Source: Acidaminococcaceae bacterium (GTDB taxonomy: Bacteria > Bacillota > Negativicutes > Acidaminococcales > Acidaminococcaceae). Taken from it: a DNA stretch of 64,000 bases. Positions 43,818 to 52,411 of this stretch are shown here, piece after piece. Position 1 is the first letter of the stretch. Every line of letters starts with the position of its first letter. Position numbers and translations under genes: made by a program. The notes beneath the pieces are model-generated. The model was not told where the DNA came from, did no database searches, and saw nothing but the letters and a program-made list of their open reading frames with translations. Location: positions 1 through 64,000 of the forward strand of contig JAFQZL010000034.1 in assembly GCA_017405945.1 (NCBI GenBank), given 5' to 3'.

Positions 43818-45182
43818 ATGTCAGTGTTAACCTTTAATGATGTGCTGGAAACCACGCAGATGATCACGCACCACAACCTGGATGTGCGCACCATCACCAT
43901 GGGCATCAGCCTCCGGGACTGCGGACATCCGGATGTGAAAGTCTGCGCGGATAAGATCTATGACAAAATTACGAAAAAAGCGGAAAAGCTGGTGCAGACC
44001 GGGGAAGATATTGAATCCGACCTGGGCGTGCCCATCATCAATAAACGTATTTCCGTAACGCCGGTCTCCATGGTGGGCGAAAGCTGTGATACCAATGATT
44101 ATGTGCCTCTGGCCAAAGCGCTGGACAAAGCGGCCCATGAAGTGGGGGTAAACTTTATCGGCGGCTTCAGTGCGCTGGTGGACAAAGGCTATACCAAAGG
44201 CGACCGGAACCTGATCGCTTCCATTCCGGAAGCGCTGGCATCCACTGACGTAGTCTGCTCTTCTGTAAATGTGGGTTCAACCAAGGCCGGCATCAACATG
44301 GACGCGGTGGCGGAGATGGGCCGCGTGGTGAAAGAGACTGCGGAAAAAACGGCGGCCAATGATGCTATCGGCTGCGCGAAGCTGGTGGTGTTCTGTAACG
44401 CGGTAAACGATAATCCCTTTATGGCCGGCGCCTTCCATGGCGTAACGGAACCGGAATCCGTAGTCAGCGTGGGCGTCAGCGGGCCCGGCGTGGTGAAACA
44501 CGCGCTGGAAGCCGTCCGTGGCCAGGATATCGGCGCAGTGGCGGAAGTAATCAAACGTACGGCATTCAAAATTACCCGGGTAGGGCAGCTGGTGGCCCAG
44601 GAAGCAGCGAAACGGCTGAACACCCAGTTCGGTATCATCGACCTGTCGCTGGCACCGACACCGGCGGTAGGCGACTCGGTAGCCCATATTTTAGAAGAGA
44701 TCGGTCTGGAAAGCTGCGGCGGGCCCGGCACCACGGCAACCCTTGCCATGCTGAACGACGCGGTGAAAAAGGGCGGCCTGATGGCATCCAGTTACGTAGG
44801 CGGCCTGTCCGGCGCCTTTATTCCCGTCAGTGAGGATGCGGGCATGATTGCGGCGGTAGAACGCGGCAGCCTGTGCCTGGAAAAACTGGAAGCCATGACC
44901 TGCGTCTGCTCGGTTGGTCTGGACATGATCGCCATTCCCGGTGATACTTCCGCAGAAACCATTGCGGCCATTATTGCGGACGAATCTGCCATCGGCATGA
45001 TCAACAACAAGACTACGGCAGTGCGCGTCATCCCCGTTCCGGGAAAAGGCGTGGGTGATAAAGTGGAATTCGGCGGTCTTTTGGGACATGCCCCCATCAT
45101 GGCAGTCAGCAAGTTTAAGGCAGACACCTTTATTGCCAGAGGAGGCCGTATTCCGGCTCCGGTGCGCAGCCTGACGAACTGA
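43818..45182 (+). CDS. UPF0210 (DUF711) family protein
   Basis: A 454-residue soluble protein of the PFL/DUF711 family, whose fold is related to glycyl radical enzymes but which has no assigned reaction. Conserved segments are [68 protein letters not shown] and [17 protein letters not shown]. The partner ACT protein upstream may act as its ligand sensor. A terminator follows immediately. Confidence 0.92.
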   Translation: MSVLTFNDVLETTQMITHHNLDVRTITMGISLRDCGHPDVKVCADKIYDKITKKAEKLVQTGEDIESDLGVPIINKRISVTPVSMVGESCDTNDYVPLAKALDKAAHEVGVNFIGGFSALVDKGYTKGDRNLIASIPEALASTDVVCSSVNVGSTKAGINMDAVAEMGRVVKETAEKTAANDAIGCAKLVVFCNAVNDNPFMAGAFHGVTEPESVVSVGVSGPGVVKHALEAVRGQDIGAVAEVIKRTAFKITRVGQLVAQEAAKRLNTQFGIIDLSLAPTPAVGDSVAHILEEIGLESCGGPGTTATLAMLNDAVKKGGLMASSYVGGLSGAFIPVSEDAGMIAAVERGSLCLEKLEAMTCVCSVGLDMIAIPGDTSAETIAAIIADESAIGMINNKTTAVRVIPVPGKGVGDKVEFGGLLGHAPIMAVSKFKADTFIARGGRIPAPVRSLTN

Positions 45183-45189
45183 TAAAATG

Positions 45190-45226
45190 AAGCGGCTCCT
45201 GGTCTGTACCGGGGGCTGCTTTTTTA
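45190..45226 (+). terminator. Terminator after UPF0210 gene
   Basis: AGCGGCTCCTGGT pairs with ACCGGGGGCTGCT (with mismatches) across CTGT and is followed by six T, just before nth. Confidence 0.75.
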
Positions 45227-45242
45227 CAACGAGGTGCATGAA

Positions 45243-45896
45243 ATGCGTAAAAAAGACAAACAGGAAATCATTGCCGCGCTGGAAAAACGGTACAACGGGA
45301 CCGGCACGGCGCTGCATTACAATTCTCCCTTTGAATTGCTGTGCGCCGTCATCATGTCGGCCCAATGTACTGACGAACGGATCAACAAGATTACAGCCCG
45401 TATTTTCCCGCGGCTGAATACCCCGGAGAAGATGGGGGCGTTGACCCAGGAACAACTGGAAGAGGAAATCCGTGACTGCGGTCTGTATCGGGCCAAAGCC
45501 AAAAACCTGCTGGGCATGTGCCATATGCTGACGGAAGAATTCGGCGGCGTGATTCCCAAAGACATTCCGACTCTGATGAAACTGCCGGGAGTAGGGCGGA
45601 AAACAGCGGACGTAATCGCCAGTGTGATTTACAAAGTGCCGGCCATTGCCGTGGACACCCATGTGTTCCGCACCTCCCACCGTCTGGGACTTTCGGACGC
45701 AAAAACACCGGAAGCTACGGAACTGGACCTGCAGAAACTGATACCCAAAACCAGGTGGGCGGATTCCCATCACTGGTTCATCTGGCACGGACGTCTAACC
45801 TGCAAAGCACGCAAGCCGTTGTGTGATGAGTGCGTATGCCTGCAGCTGTGTCCGTTTAAAGAAAAGAATCTGATTAACGAAAAAGATAAAAAGTAA
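45243..45896 (+). CDS. nth: Endonuclease III
   Basis: A 217-residue DNA glycosylase/AP lyase for oxidised pyrimidines. The helix-hairpin-helix is LMKLPGVGRKTADVIASV, carrying the catalytic Lys, and is followed by VDTHVFRTSHRLGL with the catalytic Asp. The C-terminal [4Fe-4S] motif is CKARKPLCDECVCLQLC, fitting CX6CX2CX5C. ATG 45243 is favoured because the GAGGTG site lies 6 bases upstream; a GTG at 45234 is the alternative. recQ starts 15 bases after the stop. Confidence 0.95.
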   Translation: MRKKDKQEIIAALEKRYNGTGTALHYNSPFELLCAVIMSAQCTDERINKITARIFPRLNTPEKMGALTQEQLEEEIRDCGLYRAKAKNLLGMCHMLTEEFGGVIPKDIPTLMKLPGVGRKTADVIASVIYKVPAIAVDTHVFRTSHRLGLSDAKTPEATELDLQKLIPKTRWADSHHWFIWHGRLTCKARKPLCDECVCLQLCPFKEKNLINEKDKK

Positions 45897-45911
45897 TAAG
45901 GGGGTGCTTAT

Positions 45912-47144
45912 TTGCAACCGGAAAAAATACTTAAAGCATGGTTCGGTTATGACAGCTTCCGCCCCGGGCAGCGGGAAGTGGTGGATACGATTCTCAGCGG
46001 CAGGGACTGCCTGGCCATATTGCCTACAGGTGCGGGAAAATCCGTGTGCTTCCAGGTGCCCGCCCTGATGCAGACCGGACTGACCTATGTTATTTCACCG
46101 CTCATTTCCCTGATGGAAGACCAGGTGGCCCATCTGCAGCAGAATAATATTCCGGCCGTCTGTATCAACAGCGGTATGAGTAAGCATACTTACAATGAAG
46201 TCATGTATGATATTCATACCGGTGTTTATAAACTGGTTTACCTTTCACCGGAACGGCTGCAGAATGAACGGTTTATCCGCTTTGCCTTACAGAATCCGCC
46301 TGATTTCGTGGTAGTGGATGAAGCCCATTGTGTCTCACAGTGGGGGCACGATTTCCGACCTTCTTACCTGCAGATCCGGGCATTCGTGGAACAGCTGCCG
46401 AAGCATCCTTTATATGCAGCCTTTACCGCCACAGCTACGCCCCGGGTGCGGCAGGATATTATCAGCAGTCTGGGGCTTGCGGACCCGGTGGTGATCCTCC
46501 GCAGCTTTGACCGTCCCAATTTGTTTTTTGTAAAAAAGTCCCCGGCTGATAAAGACAGGGCGCTGCTGGATGAATTGGAGAAGGTAAAAGGAAAAAGCGG
46601 CATCGTGTACTGTTCTACCCATCGGCATGTGGAACGGTGTTTCCGGTTGCTGCGGCAGCACGGATACAGCGCTGCCCGCTATCATGCCGGACTATCTGTG
46701 GGAGAACGGACGGTAACACAGGCTGCCTTTATAAACGGTCAGGTGCAGATTATTGTTGCTACCAGTGCGTTTGGTATGGGTGTTGACAAGTCTGATATTT
46801 CTTTCGTCATCAATTACAATATGCCCCAGAGCCTGGAAGAGTATTATCAGGAAGCGGGGAGGGCGGGCCGTAACGGAGCGGATGCGCGCTGCACCCTGTT
46901 CTACAGCGGAGAAGACCTGCGAATCGGTAAGGCTCTGGCGCAGCAGCAGGAAAAACCGGAAGGGGCGTTGCAGCTCCTTGCGGCCATGTGGGATTACTGT
47001 CATCATGACGGATGCCTGCGTAACTATATTTTGCGCTATTTTGGGGAAACGCGCATGGAAAACTGCGGAAAGTGCAGTTACTGTTGTGAGTCGGGCTGGT
47101 GGAAACAGTTCAGAGATTTTTTCCGGAATGATCCGGATTATTGA
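45912..47144 (+). CDS. Short RecQ-family DNA helicase
   Basis: A 410-residue superfamily 2 helicase of the RecQ type. Motif 0 is FRPGQREVV, Walker A is LPTGAGKSVCF, the DEAH box is VVDEAHCVSQWGHDFRP, and FTATATPRVRQDI, SAFGMGVDKSDI and YYQEAGRAGRNG follow. The zinc-binding region is YCHHDGCLRNYIL with CGKCSYCC. It ends right after this region, so winged-helix and HRDC domains are absent. No frameshift remnant of these domains is seen downstream. Start is TTG 45912 with GGGGGTG upstream. Confidence 0.9.
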   Translation: MQPEKILKAWFGYDSFRPGQREVVDTILSGRDCLAILPTGAGKSVCFQVPALMQTGLTYVISPLISLMEDQVAHLQQNNIPAVCINSGMSKHTYNEVMYDIHTGVYKLVYLSPERLQNERFIRFALQNPPDFVVVDEAHCVSQWGHDFRPSYLQIRAFVEQLPKHPLYAAFTATATPRVRQDIISSLGLADPVVILRSFDRPNLFFVKKSPADKDRALLDELEKVKGKSGIVYCSTHRHVERCFRLLRQHGYSAARYHAGLSVGERTVTQAAFINGQVQIIVATSAFGMGVDKSDISFVINYNMPQSLEEYYQEAGRAGRNGADARCTLFYSGEDLRIGKALAQQQEKPEGALQLLAAMWDYCHHDGCLRNYILRYFGETRMENCGKCSYCCESGWWKQFRDFFRNDPDY

Positions 47145-47327
47145 ACGTCTTTTTGCAGGAAAAATGTTTTCGGCAGAGAATAACATAACTGGTGGAGATT
47201 TTGTAATCTTACTGAGTCATTGTTCCGATATTTCCATATTATTCAGGCAAGGTGCCGGCTTGTCACAGGAGAGTTAATTGGGAAGCTGATTTTATAAACG
47301 TTGTGTGCTGTTCAGGAGGTTGTATTT

Positions 47328-48935
47328 ATGAAACTGACATTTTTAGGCGCGGCCCGGACTGTAACTGGATCCTGTTATTTATTGGAAGCAAACGGAAAGA
47401 AGATGCTGGTGGACTGCGGCATGTTCCAGGGTTCCAAATCCGTCAAGGATTTTAATGAAAAACCCTTTGCCTTCAACCCGGGGGAAATTGACGCTATGGT
47501 CCTGACCCACGCGCACGTGGATCACAGCGGGCTGATTCCACGTCTGGTGAAAGAGGGCTTTAAAGGCCGCGTTCACTGCACAAAATCCACACAGCAGCTG
47601 TGTACGATCCTGCTCCCGGACAGCGCCCATATCCAGGAATCCGATGCGGAATATGCCAACCGCAAAGGCCTGCGGGCAGGGAAATCCCAGGTGCTGCCGC
47701 TGTTTACGGTTGACGATGCCTATACGGCGCTGCAGTCTTTTTACGTTCATAATTTCGAGGAACCTTTTGAAGTGATTCCGGGTGTAACGGCAAAACTCCG
47801 GGTTGCGGGCCATATCCTGGGCAGCGCGGTGGTACGTCTGGAAATTGAGGAAAACGGAAAAAAGACTGCCATGATTTTTAGCGGCGATGTGGGACAGCCG
47901 AAGCAGCCTATTGTTGAAGATCCTTCTATTCTGAAAGGCGCGGACTTTATTGTAACGGAATCCACGTACGGGAACCGGAAGCATAAAGAGTATGATAAAG
48001 AAGCGGAACTGGCTAAAATTATCAATGAAACCACAGAACGGGGAGGCAATGTGGTCATCCCTGCCTTTGCGGTGGGGCGTACCCAGGTCCTGCTGTATTA
48101 TTTCCAGAAGCTTACGCAGGAAGGAAAAATTCCGGATGTGCCGATTTATGTTGACAGTCCGCTGGCTACCAAGGCAACGGGGATCACGCTGGCCAATAAA
48201 GAAGAGTATGACGCGGAGACCCGGGCGCTGGTGGAATTCCAGGGAGACCGGCTGTTTGCCATGAAGAACGTGCATTTCACGCCTACGGCGGAAGAGTCAC
48301 GCATGATCAACGGCATGGAAGGCCCGAAGATTATTCTGTCTGCCAGCGGCATGGCTGACGCCGGCCGTATCCTGCATCATCTGAAGCATAACCTGTGGCG
48401 TCCGGAATGCTCGGTGGTCTTTGCCGGTTATCAGGCGGAAGGAACCATGGGCCGGAATCTGATTGACGGAGTAAAAAAAGTTAAAATTATGGGCGAGACC
48501 ATCCATGTAGCCGCGCAGATCGTCAACATGACGGGTTTCTCTGCCCATGCGGATAAAGACCAGCTCATAGAATGGTACAAGAAAATGCCGCAGAAACCCA
48601 AAATTTTCTTTGTGACCCACGGTGAATTTGACGCGGCAGCGGAATTGTCCAAGGCCCTTCAGATGCAGATGGGGACGGCGACTTATATCCCAAAATACGG
48701 TGACAGCATTGTCATAGACGGTACGGATTATGTGATCGAAGCGGCGCCTGAGGTTGAGACGACTCCGGAAGTGGCGGAACTGCAGGATTCGATTTCCGCC
48801 GTGGAACGGAATTATATGCAGTACCGTAACAAGATTGAGCAGATCGCCCTGCGGGACAGCGCCAAAGCGGATCAGCTGCGGAAGAAGCTGGAAAAGGTCC
48901 GCCGGTATATGGACGATATGCTTGGGAACATTTGA
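47328..48935 (+). CDS. MBL-fold/beta-CASP ribonuclease-like protein
   Basis: A 535-residue metallo-beta-lactamase/beta-CASP protein of the Ysh1/CPSF73-like RNA-processing exonuclease group. The start is MKLTFLGAARTVTGSCYLL. Metal-binding motif is LTHAHVDHSGLIP, then GHILGSAVVRLEI, FSGDVGQPKQP and TESTYGNRKH. The beta-CASP part has VDSPLATKATGI, ILSASGMADAGRILHHL and FSAHADKDQL. A charged helical extension of about 60 residues ends the chain. It probably processes RNA; whether it acts on mRNA ends is not known. AGGAGG precedes ATG 47328. Confidence 0.9.
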   Translation: MKLTFLGAARTVTGSCYLLEANGKKMLVDCGMFQGSKSVKDFNEKPFAFNPGEIDAMVLTHAHVDHSGLIPRLVKEGFKGRVHCTKSTQQLCTILLPDSAHIQESDAEYANRKGLRAGKSQVLPLFTVDDAYTALQSFYVHNFEEPFEVIPGVTAKLRVAGHILGSAVVRLEIEENGKKTAMIFSGDVGQPKQPIVEDPSILKGADFIVTESTYGNRKHKEYDKEAELAKIINETTERGGNVVIPAFAVGRTQVLLYYFQKLTQEGKIPDVPIYVDSPLATKATGITLANKEEYDAETRALVEFQGDRLFAMKNVHFTPTAEESRMINGMEGPKIILSASGMADAGRILHHLKHNLWRPECSVVFAGYQAEGTMGRNLIDGVKKVKIMGETIHVAAQIVNMTGFSAHADKDQLIEWYKKMPQKPKIFFVTHGEFDAAAELSKALQMQMGTATYIPKYGDSIVIDGTDYVIEAAPEVETTPEVAELQDSISAVERNYMQYRNKIEQIALRDSAKADQLRKKLEKVRRYMDDMLGNI

Positions 48936-48997
48936 TTTTTCTTTGCAAAGTATTGCTGTTTCACACGTTAAATGTAAACAAAATGTGAAAAAAGTGA

Positions 48998-49026
48998 TTG
49001 ACATTTAAAAACCGCCTTGCTATACT
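48998..49026 (+). promoter_or_regulatory. Promoter of the T-box/TRAP operon
   Basis: Consensus TTGACA (48998-49003) and TATACT (49021-49026) with 17-base spacing. Transcription should start near 49033, at the beginning of the T-box leader. Confidence 0.85.
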
Positions 49027-49032
49027 TGATTT

Positions 49033-49264
49033 AATTTCAAACAGAAGTTATGAACAGGAATGGTTTTGATTGCGGACTGCAGAGAACCGGCGGCTGGTGC
49101 AAGCCGGTGGATGCGTTAAAACTTCTCGCCTGGGAACTCTTTATCTGAACGGTTCATACCTTTAGGATAAAGCGCTGCGGCGGCGTTACAGGCCAGGAGT
49201 ATAATGTAGGGTGGTACCGCGTTATTAACGCCCCTGCCGGATTTTTCCGACAGGGGCTTTTTAT
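49033..49264 (+). promoter_or_regulatory. T-box riboswitch leader upstream of the TRAP transporter
   Basis: The leader contains the T-box sequence AGGGTGGTACCGCG at 49208-49221, which forms the antiterminator and pairs with the tRNA acceptor end (TGGT, matching a discriminator A). The Stem I signature GCAGAGAACCGGCGGCTGG lies near 49079-49097. A terminator (GCCCCTG ... CAGGGGC then T run, 49230-49264) follows. The best specifier candidates are CTC (Leu, 49125-49127) or TTC (Phe, 49123-49125), just before GCCTGGGA. Uncharged tRNA would switch on dctPQM, implying amino-acid-related uptake. Confidence 0.88.
49230..49264 (+). terminator. T-box regulated terminator
   Basis: GCCCCTG-C-CGG pairs with CCG-A-CAGGGGC, followed by TTTTTATTTT. 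It is mutually exclusive with the antiterminator that includes the T-box sequence. Confidence 0.85.
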
Positions 49265-49302
49265 TTTAAATTTTAATTCAAATGAGGAGTGGAGGAAAAA
49301 TT

Positions 49303-50334
49303 ATGAAATCTGTAAAATGGTTTAAAGCGGCGGCAGTAGCGACATTGGCATTGGCGACGATCTGCATGGCAGGCTGCGGAGGCGGCGGAGATAAAAAGGC
49401 GGCGGCCCCGGCGGCAGGCAAAAAAGTGGAATATAAACTGGCTTATGCATTACCGGCCAATCATCCGCTGGCTAAAGGCGTAGAAAGCTTTATCGCAAAA
49501 GTTAAGGATAAAACCAAAGGTGAAGTAGTAATCACCTCTTTCCCGGCAGGTCAGCTGTATAATGATAAAACCATGAACGACGCTATCATGACCGGAGGCG
49601 TGGATATGGGTCTTAACACGGTTGGCCGTTGGGCAACCATCATTCCGGCCATGGAAGTGTTTGACGTTCCTTTCGTATTCCCGGGCTATGAGAAAGTTGA
49701 CAGCGCCATCGACGGCGGCATGGGCAAGATTCTGGAAGAAGAACTGGCCAAGAAACACGTTAAAGTTGTTTACTGGGCTGACTACGGTTTCGTTCAGTAC
49801 GCCAATAACAAGAAACCCATCAAAAAACCGGAAGATTTCAAAGGCCTGAAGATCCGCGGCTACAGCGAGCTGGCTTCCGAAACCATTAAAGCCCTGGGCG
49901 CTTCCCCGGTAACCATGGGCGCCGGCGAAGTTTACATGGCCCTGCAGCGCGGCACCATCGACGGACAGTCTTCCGGCACTTCCGCCATGCGCGACCGCAA
50001 GATGTATGAAGTTACCAAATATCTGACCATCACCAACCATGCGTCTCCGGAATTCATCGTAGCCATGAATGACAAATCCTTTGCCAAGATGAGCGAACCG
50101 CAGCAGAAAGCTTTCATGGAAGCAGCCAAAGAAGTCCGCGACACCCTGCGTAAGAACGCCAAGGCAGAGGACCTGAAGGGTCTGGAAGACCTGAAAGCCA
50201 AAGGCATGGAAGTGTATGTAGTTCCTGAAAATGAAATCAAGAACTGGCAGGCAGCCACCAAACCGGTATGGGATATCTTTACCAAACATGCCGGCGAACA
50301 GGGCAAAAAGATTCTGGATCTGTGCACGAAATAA
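49303..50334 (+). CDS. TRAP transporter substrate-binding lipoprotein (DctP family)
   Basis: A 343-residue extracytoplasmic binding protein. The signal sequence ends in a lipobox (ICMAGC, modified Cys at residue 26), followed by a Gly/Lys/Ala linker. The DctP signature is visible in YALPANHPLAKGVESF, FPAGQLYNDKTMNDAI, KGLKIRGYSELASET and VYMALQRGTIDGQSSG. The conserved Arg in KIRG usually binds a carboxylate. The T-box leader upstream suggests the ligand is an amino acid or a related organic acid. GTGGAGGAA precedes ATG 49303. Confidence 0.92.
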   Translation: MKSVKWFKAAAVATLALATICMAGCGGGGDKKAAAPAAGKKVEYKLAYALPANHPLAKGVESFIAKVKDKTKGEVVITSFPAGQLYNDKTMNDAIMTGGVDMGLNTVGRWATIIPAMEVFDVPFVFPGYEKVDSAIDGGMGKILEEELAKKHVKVVYWADYGFVQYANNKKPIKKPEDFKGLKIRGYSELASETIKALGASPVTMGAGEVYMALQRGTIDGQSSGTSAMRDRKMYEVTKYLTITNHASPEFIVAMNDKSFAKMSEPQQKAFMEAAKEVRDTLRKNAKAEDLKGLEDLKAKGMEVYVVPENEIKNWQAATKPVWDIFTKHAGEQGKKILDLCTK

Positions 50335-50352
50335 CTGTTGTAGGAGACTGTC

Positions 50353-50895
50353 GTGAAAAGTTTTTTAGCGGTTTACAGAAAATTCTTAATGGGACTGACC
50401 CGGGTGGTAGGCATCATTGCCGGTCTGCTGCTGTTCATTCCTGCGTTTTCTGTTGTCTATGAAGTCATTATGAGGGGCATGTTTAACAGTCCCACGGAGT
50501 GGGTAGTGGAAATTTCCACCTACTGTGTGACGATTGCGGGCTTTTTGGGCATGGCGGTAACGTTTGTGGCCAATAAGCACATAAAAGTGGATATCTTACT
50601 TTCCCATTTAAGCAGGCGGACCAATGAGATACTGAGCGTCATCACTTCCTTCATTGGCATGGTTTTCTGCGGTGTCGTAACGGTTTATGCCATCGGTATG
50701 GTAGCCATGTCCATGGAACACGGCATGATAGCGCCCACCACGCTGCGTACCCCGTTGTGGATCCCGCAGTCTTCTCTGCCCATCGGCTTCGGTCTGATGT
50801 TCCTGCATTTTATCCGGACGTTCCTGGAAAACCTTGTGAAGCTGGCAGACCCGGACTATGATCCGGCCGTGGCGGCAGGGGAGGTGGCAAAATGA
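50353..50895 (+). CDS. TRAP transporter small permease (DctQ family)
   Basis: A 180-residue membrane protein with four hydrophobic segments, typical of DctQ subunits. Recognisable parts are VVYEVIMRGMFNSPTEWVVE and FVANKHIKVDILLSHL. It starts at GTG 50353 with TAGGAG upstream and overlaps the DctM gene by 4 bases (ATGA). Confidence 0.9.
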   Translation: MKSFLAVYRKFLMGLTRVVGIIAGLLLFIPAFSVVYEVIMRGMFNSPTEWVVEISTYCVTIAGFLGMAVTFVANKHIKVDILLSHLSRRTNEILSVITSFIGMVFCGVVTVYAIGMVAMSMEHGMIAPTTLRTPLWIPQSSLPIGFGLMFLHFIRTFLENLVKLADPDYDPAVAAGEVAK

Positions 50896-52169
50896 TTATT
50901 TTGTTCACCGTTATGCTGCTGGTACTTCTGGCTACCGGTCTGCCGGTAGGGTTTGCCCTGGGAACGGGTGGTCTGGTGGGAATGCTTCTCTTCATGGGAG
51001 GGGACGGCACCCTGAACCAGATCCCGTTGCTTGCCTACAAATCCCTGGATGATTTTGTACTCTGCGCTGTGCCGTTGTACGTTCTGATGAGCCAGATCCT
51101 GCTGGAAGGCAAAGTGGGCAACGACCTGTTCGAACTGGGCAACAAATGGCTGCGGCATCTGCCCGGCGGTTTAGGCGCGGCAACCATCGTGGCCTGCGGT
51201 ATCTTTGCCGCTATCACCGGTTCTTCCGCGGCCTGCGCGGTTACTATCGGCGCCATTGCCATTCCGGAGATGCTGAAACGGAATTATGAGCGGACGGTGG
51301 TGCTGGGCGCGGTTGCGGCCGGCGGTACCCTGGGCATCCTGATCCCGCCTTCCATCCCCATGATCCTTTACGGCGCCATCACCGGCGAGTCCATCGGCCA
51401 GCTGTTTATGTCCGGTGTAGTTCCCGGCTTTATGCTGACGATTTTCTTTATCGGCGTGGTGGTGTACAAATCCCGTAACCTGCCGCTGGAACCGAAAGCG
51501 TCCTGGGCGGAACGGATGGACGCGCTGAAAAGCTCTGTCTGGGGTCTGTTGCTGCCGGTCATTGTCGTGGGCGGCATCTACACCGGCGCCTTCACACCGA
51601 CGGAAGCGGCGGCTGTGGGTACCGTGTATTCCCTTTTTATTACATTCTGCATTTACAAAACCCTGACCCTGAAGCATTTGCCGAACATCCTGCTGGGCAC
51701 GGTAAAGACGTCTTCCATGATATTCTGCATCATGATCGGCGCCACCCTGTTTGGTTTCGTGCTGACGATTCTGCAGGTGCCCCAGGCGCTGACACTGATG
51801 GTAACGCAAATGCAGTTCAGCCGCTGGATTTTCTTCATCATGATCAACTGCCTGCTGCTGTTTTTGGGCTGCATCCTGGAAACCGTTTCCATCATCTTTA
51901 TTACGGTTCCCATCCTGTACCCCATCATTCTGCAGCTGGGCTTTGATCCCATCTGGTTCAACGTAATCCTGCAGATCAACATGGAAATGGCGCTGATTAC
52001 CCCGCCGGTAGGCATGAACCTCTTCGTGCTGCAGGGCGTAAGCCCCGACAGCAAGATGACCCAGATCGTGAAAGGCGTTATCCCTTATGCGGTCGTTATG
52101 GGTATTGAAATGCTGATCCTCTGCTTCGTTCCCGGACTGGCGACCTGGCTTCCCAGTGTTGTAAAATAA
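50892..52169 (+). CDS. TRAP transporter large permease (DctM family)
   Basis: A 425-residue polytopic membrane protein with about 12 hydrophobic segments. DctM patterns include AAITGSSAACAVTIGAIAIPEM, then GTLGILIPPSIPMILYG, TPTEAAAVGTVY and ITPPVGMNLFVLQG. It carries substrate with sodium ions across the inner membrane together with DctP and DctQ. It is the last gene of the T-box-controlled operon. Confidence 0.93.
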   Translation: MIILFTVMLLVLLATGLPVGFALGTGGLVGMLLFMGGDGTLNQIPLLAYKSLDDFVLCAVPLYVLMSQILLEGKVGNDLFELGNKWLRHLPGGLGAATIVACGIFAAITGSSAACAVTIGAIAIPEMLKRNYERTVVLGAVAAGGTLGILIPPSIPMILYGAITGESIGQLFMSGVVPGFMLTIFFIGVVVYKSRNLPLEPKASWAERMDALKSSVWGLLLPVIVVGGIYTGAFTPTEAAAVGTVYSLFITFCIYKTLTLKHLPNILLGTVKTSSMIFCIMIGATLFGFVLTILQVPQALTLMVTQMQFSRWIFFIMINCLLLFLGCILETVSIIFITVPILYPIILQLGFDPIWFNVILQINMEMALITPPVGMNLFVLQGVSPDSKMTQIVKGVIPYAVVMGIEMLILCFVPGLATWLPSVVK

Positions 52170-52242
52170 GGTATTGTGAAAATCTGACAGTATTGTACTG
52201 TGAAAAATCCGGCCTGACGGCGTACGATTCAAAGGTTTGCTG

Positions 52243-52271
52243 TTGACACCGAAAAACAAAACGAATATAAT
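52243..52271 (+). promoter_or_regulatory. Strong promoter upstream of typA
   Basis: Perfect TTGACA (52243-52248) and TATAAT (52266-52271) with a 17-base spacer. The start point would fall near 52278, only a few bases before a terminator hairpin. Confidence 0.85.
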
Positions 52272-52283
52272 AGTAAAGTCATA

Positions 52284-52318
52284 GATGAGGATGCTCTGAT
52301 AAGCATCCTCATTCTTTT
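52284..52318 (+). terminator. Hairpin with T run directly after the typA promoter
   Basis: An 11-bp stem (ATGAGGATGCT with AGCATCCTCAT) and 6-base loop followed by TCTTTTGG. It could end the TRAP operon, attenuate the typA transcript, or both. Confidence 0.7.
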
Positions 52319-52411
52319 GGGTAAAACTGTTATTCAGGTTGTTTTCCGGCGGACCAGGCCGGTATATTCCGTTTATATCAGACTGAGGGATTGCAGAGGA
52401 GATTTTTAACT

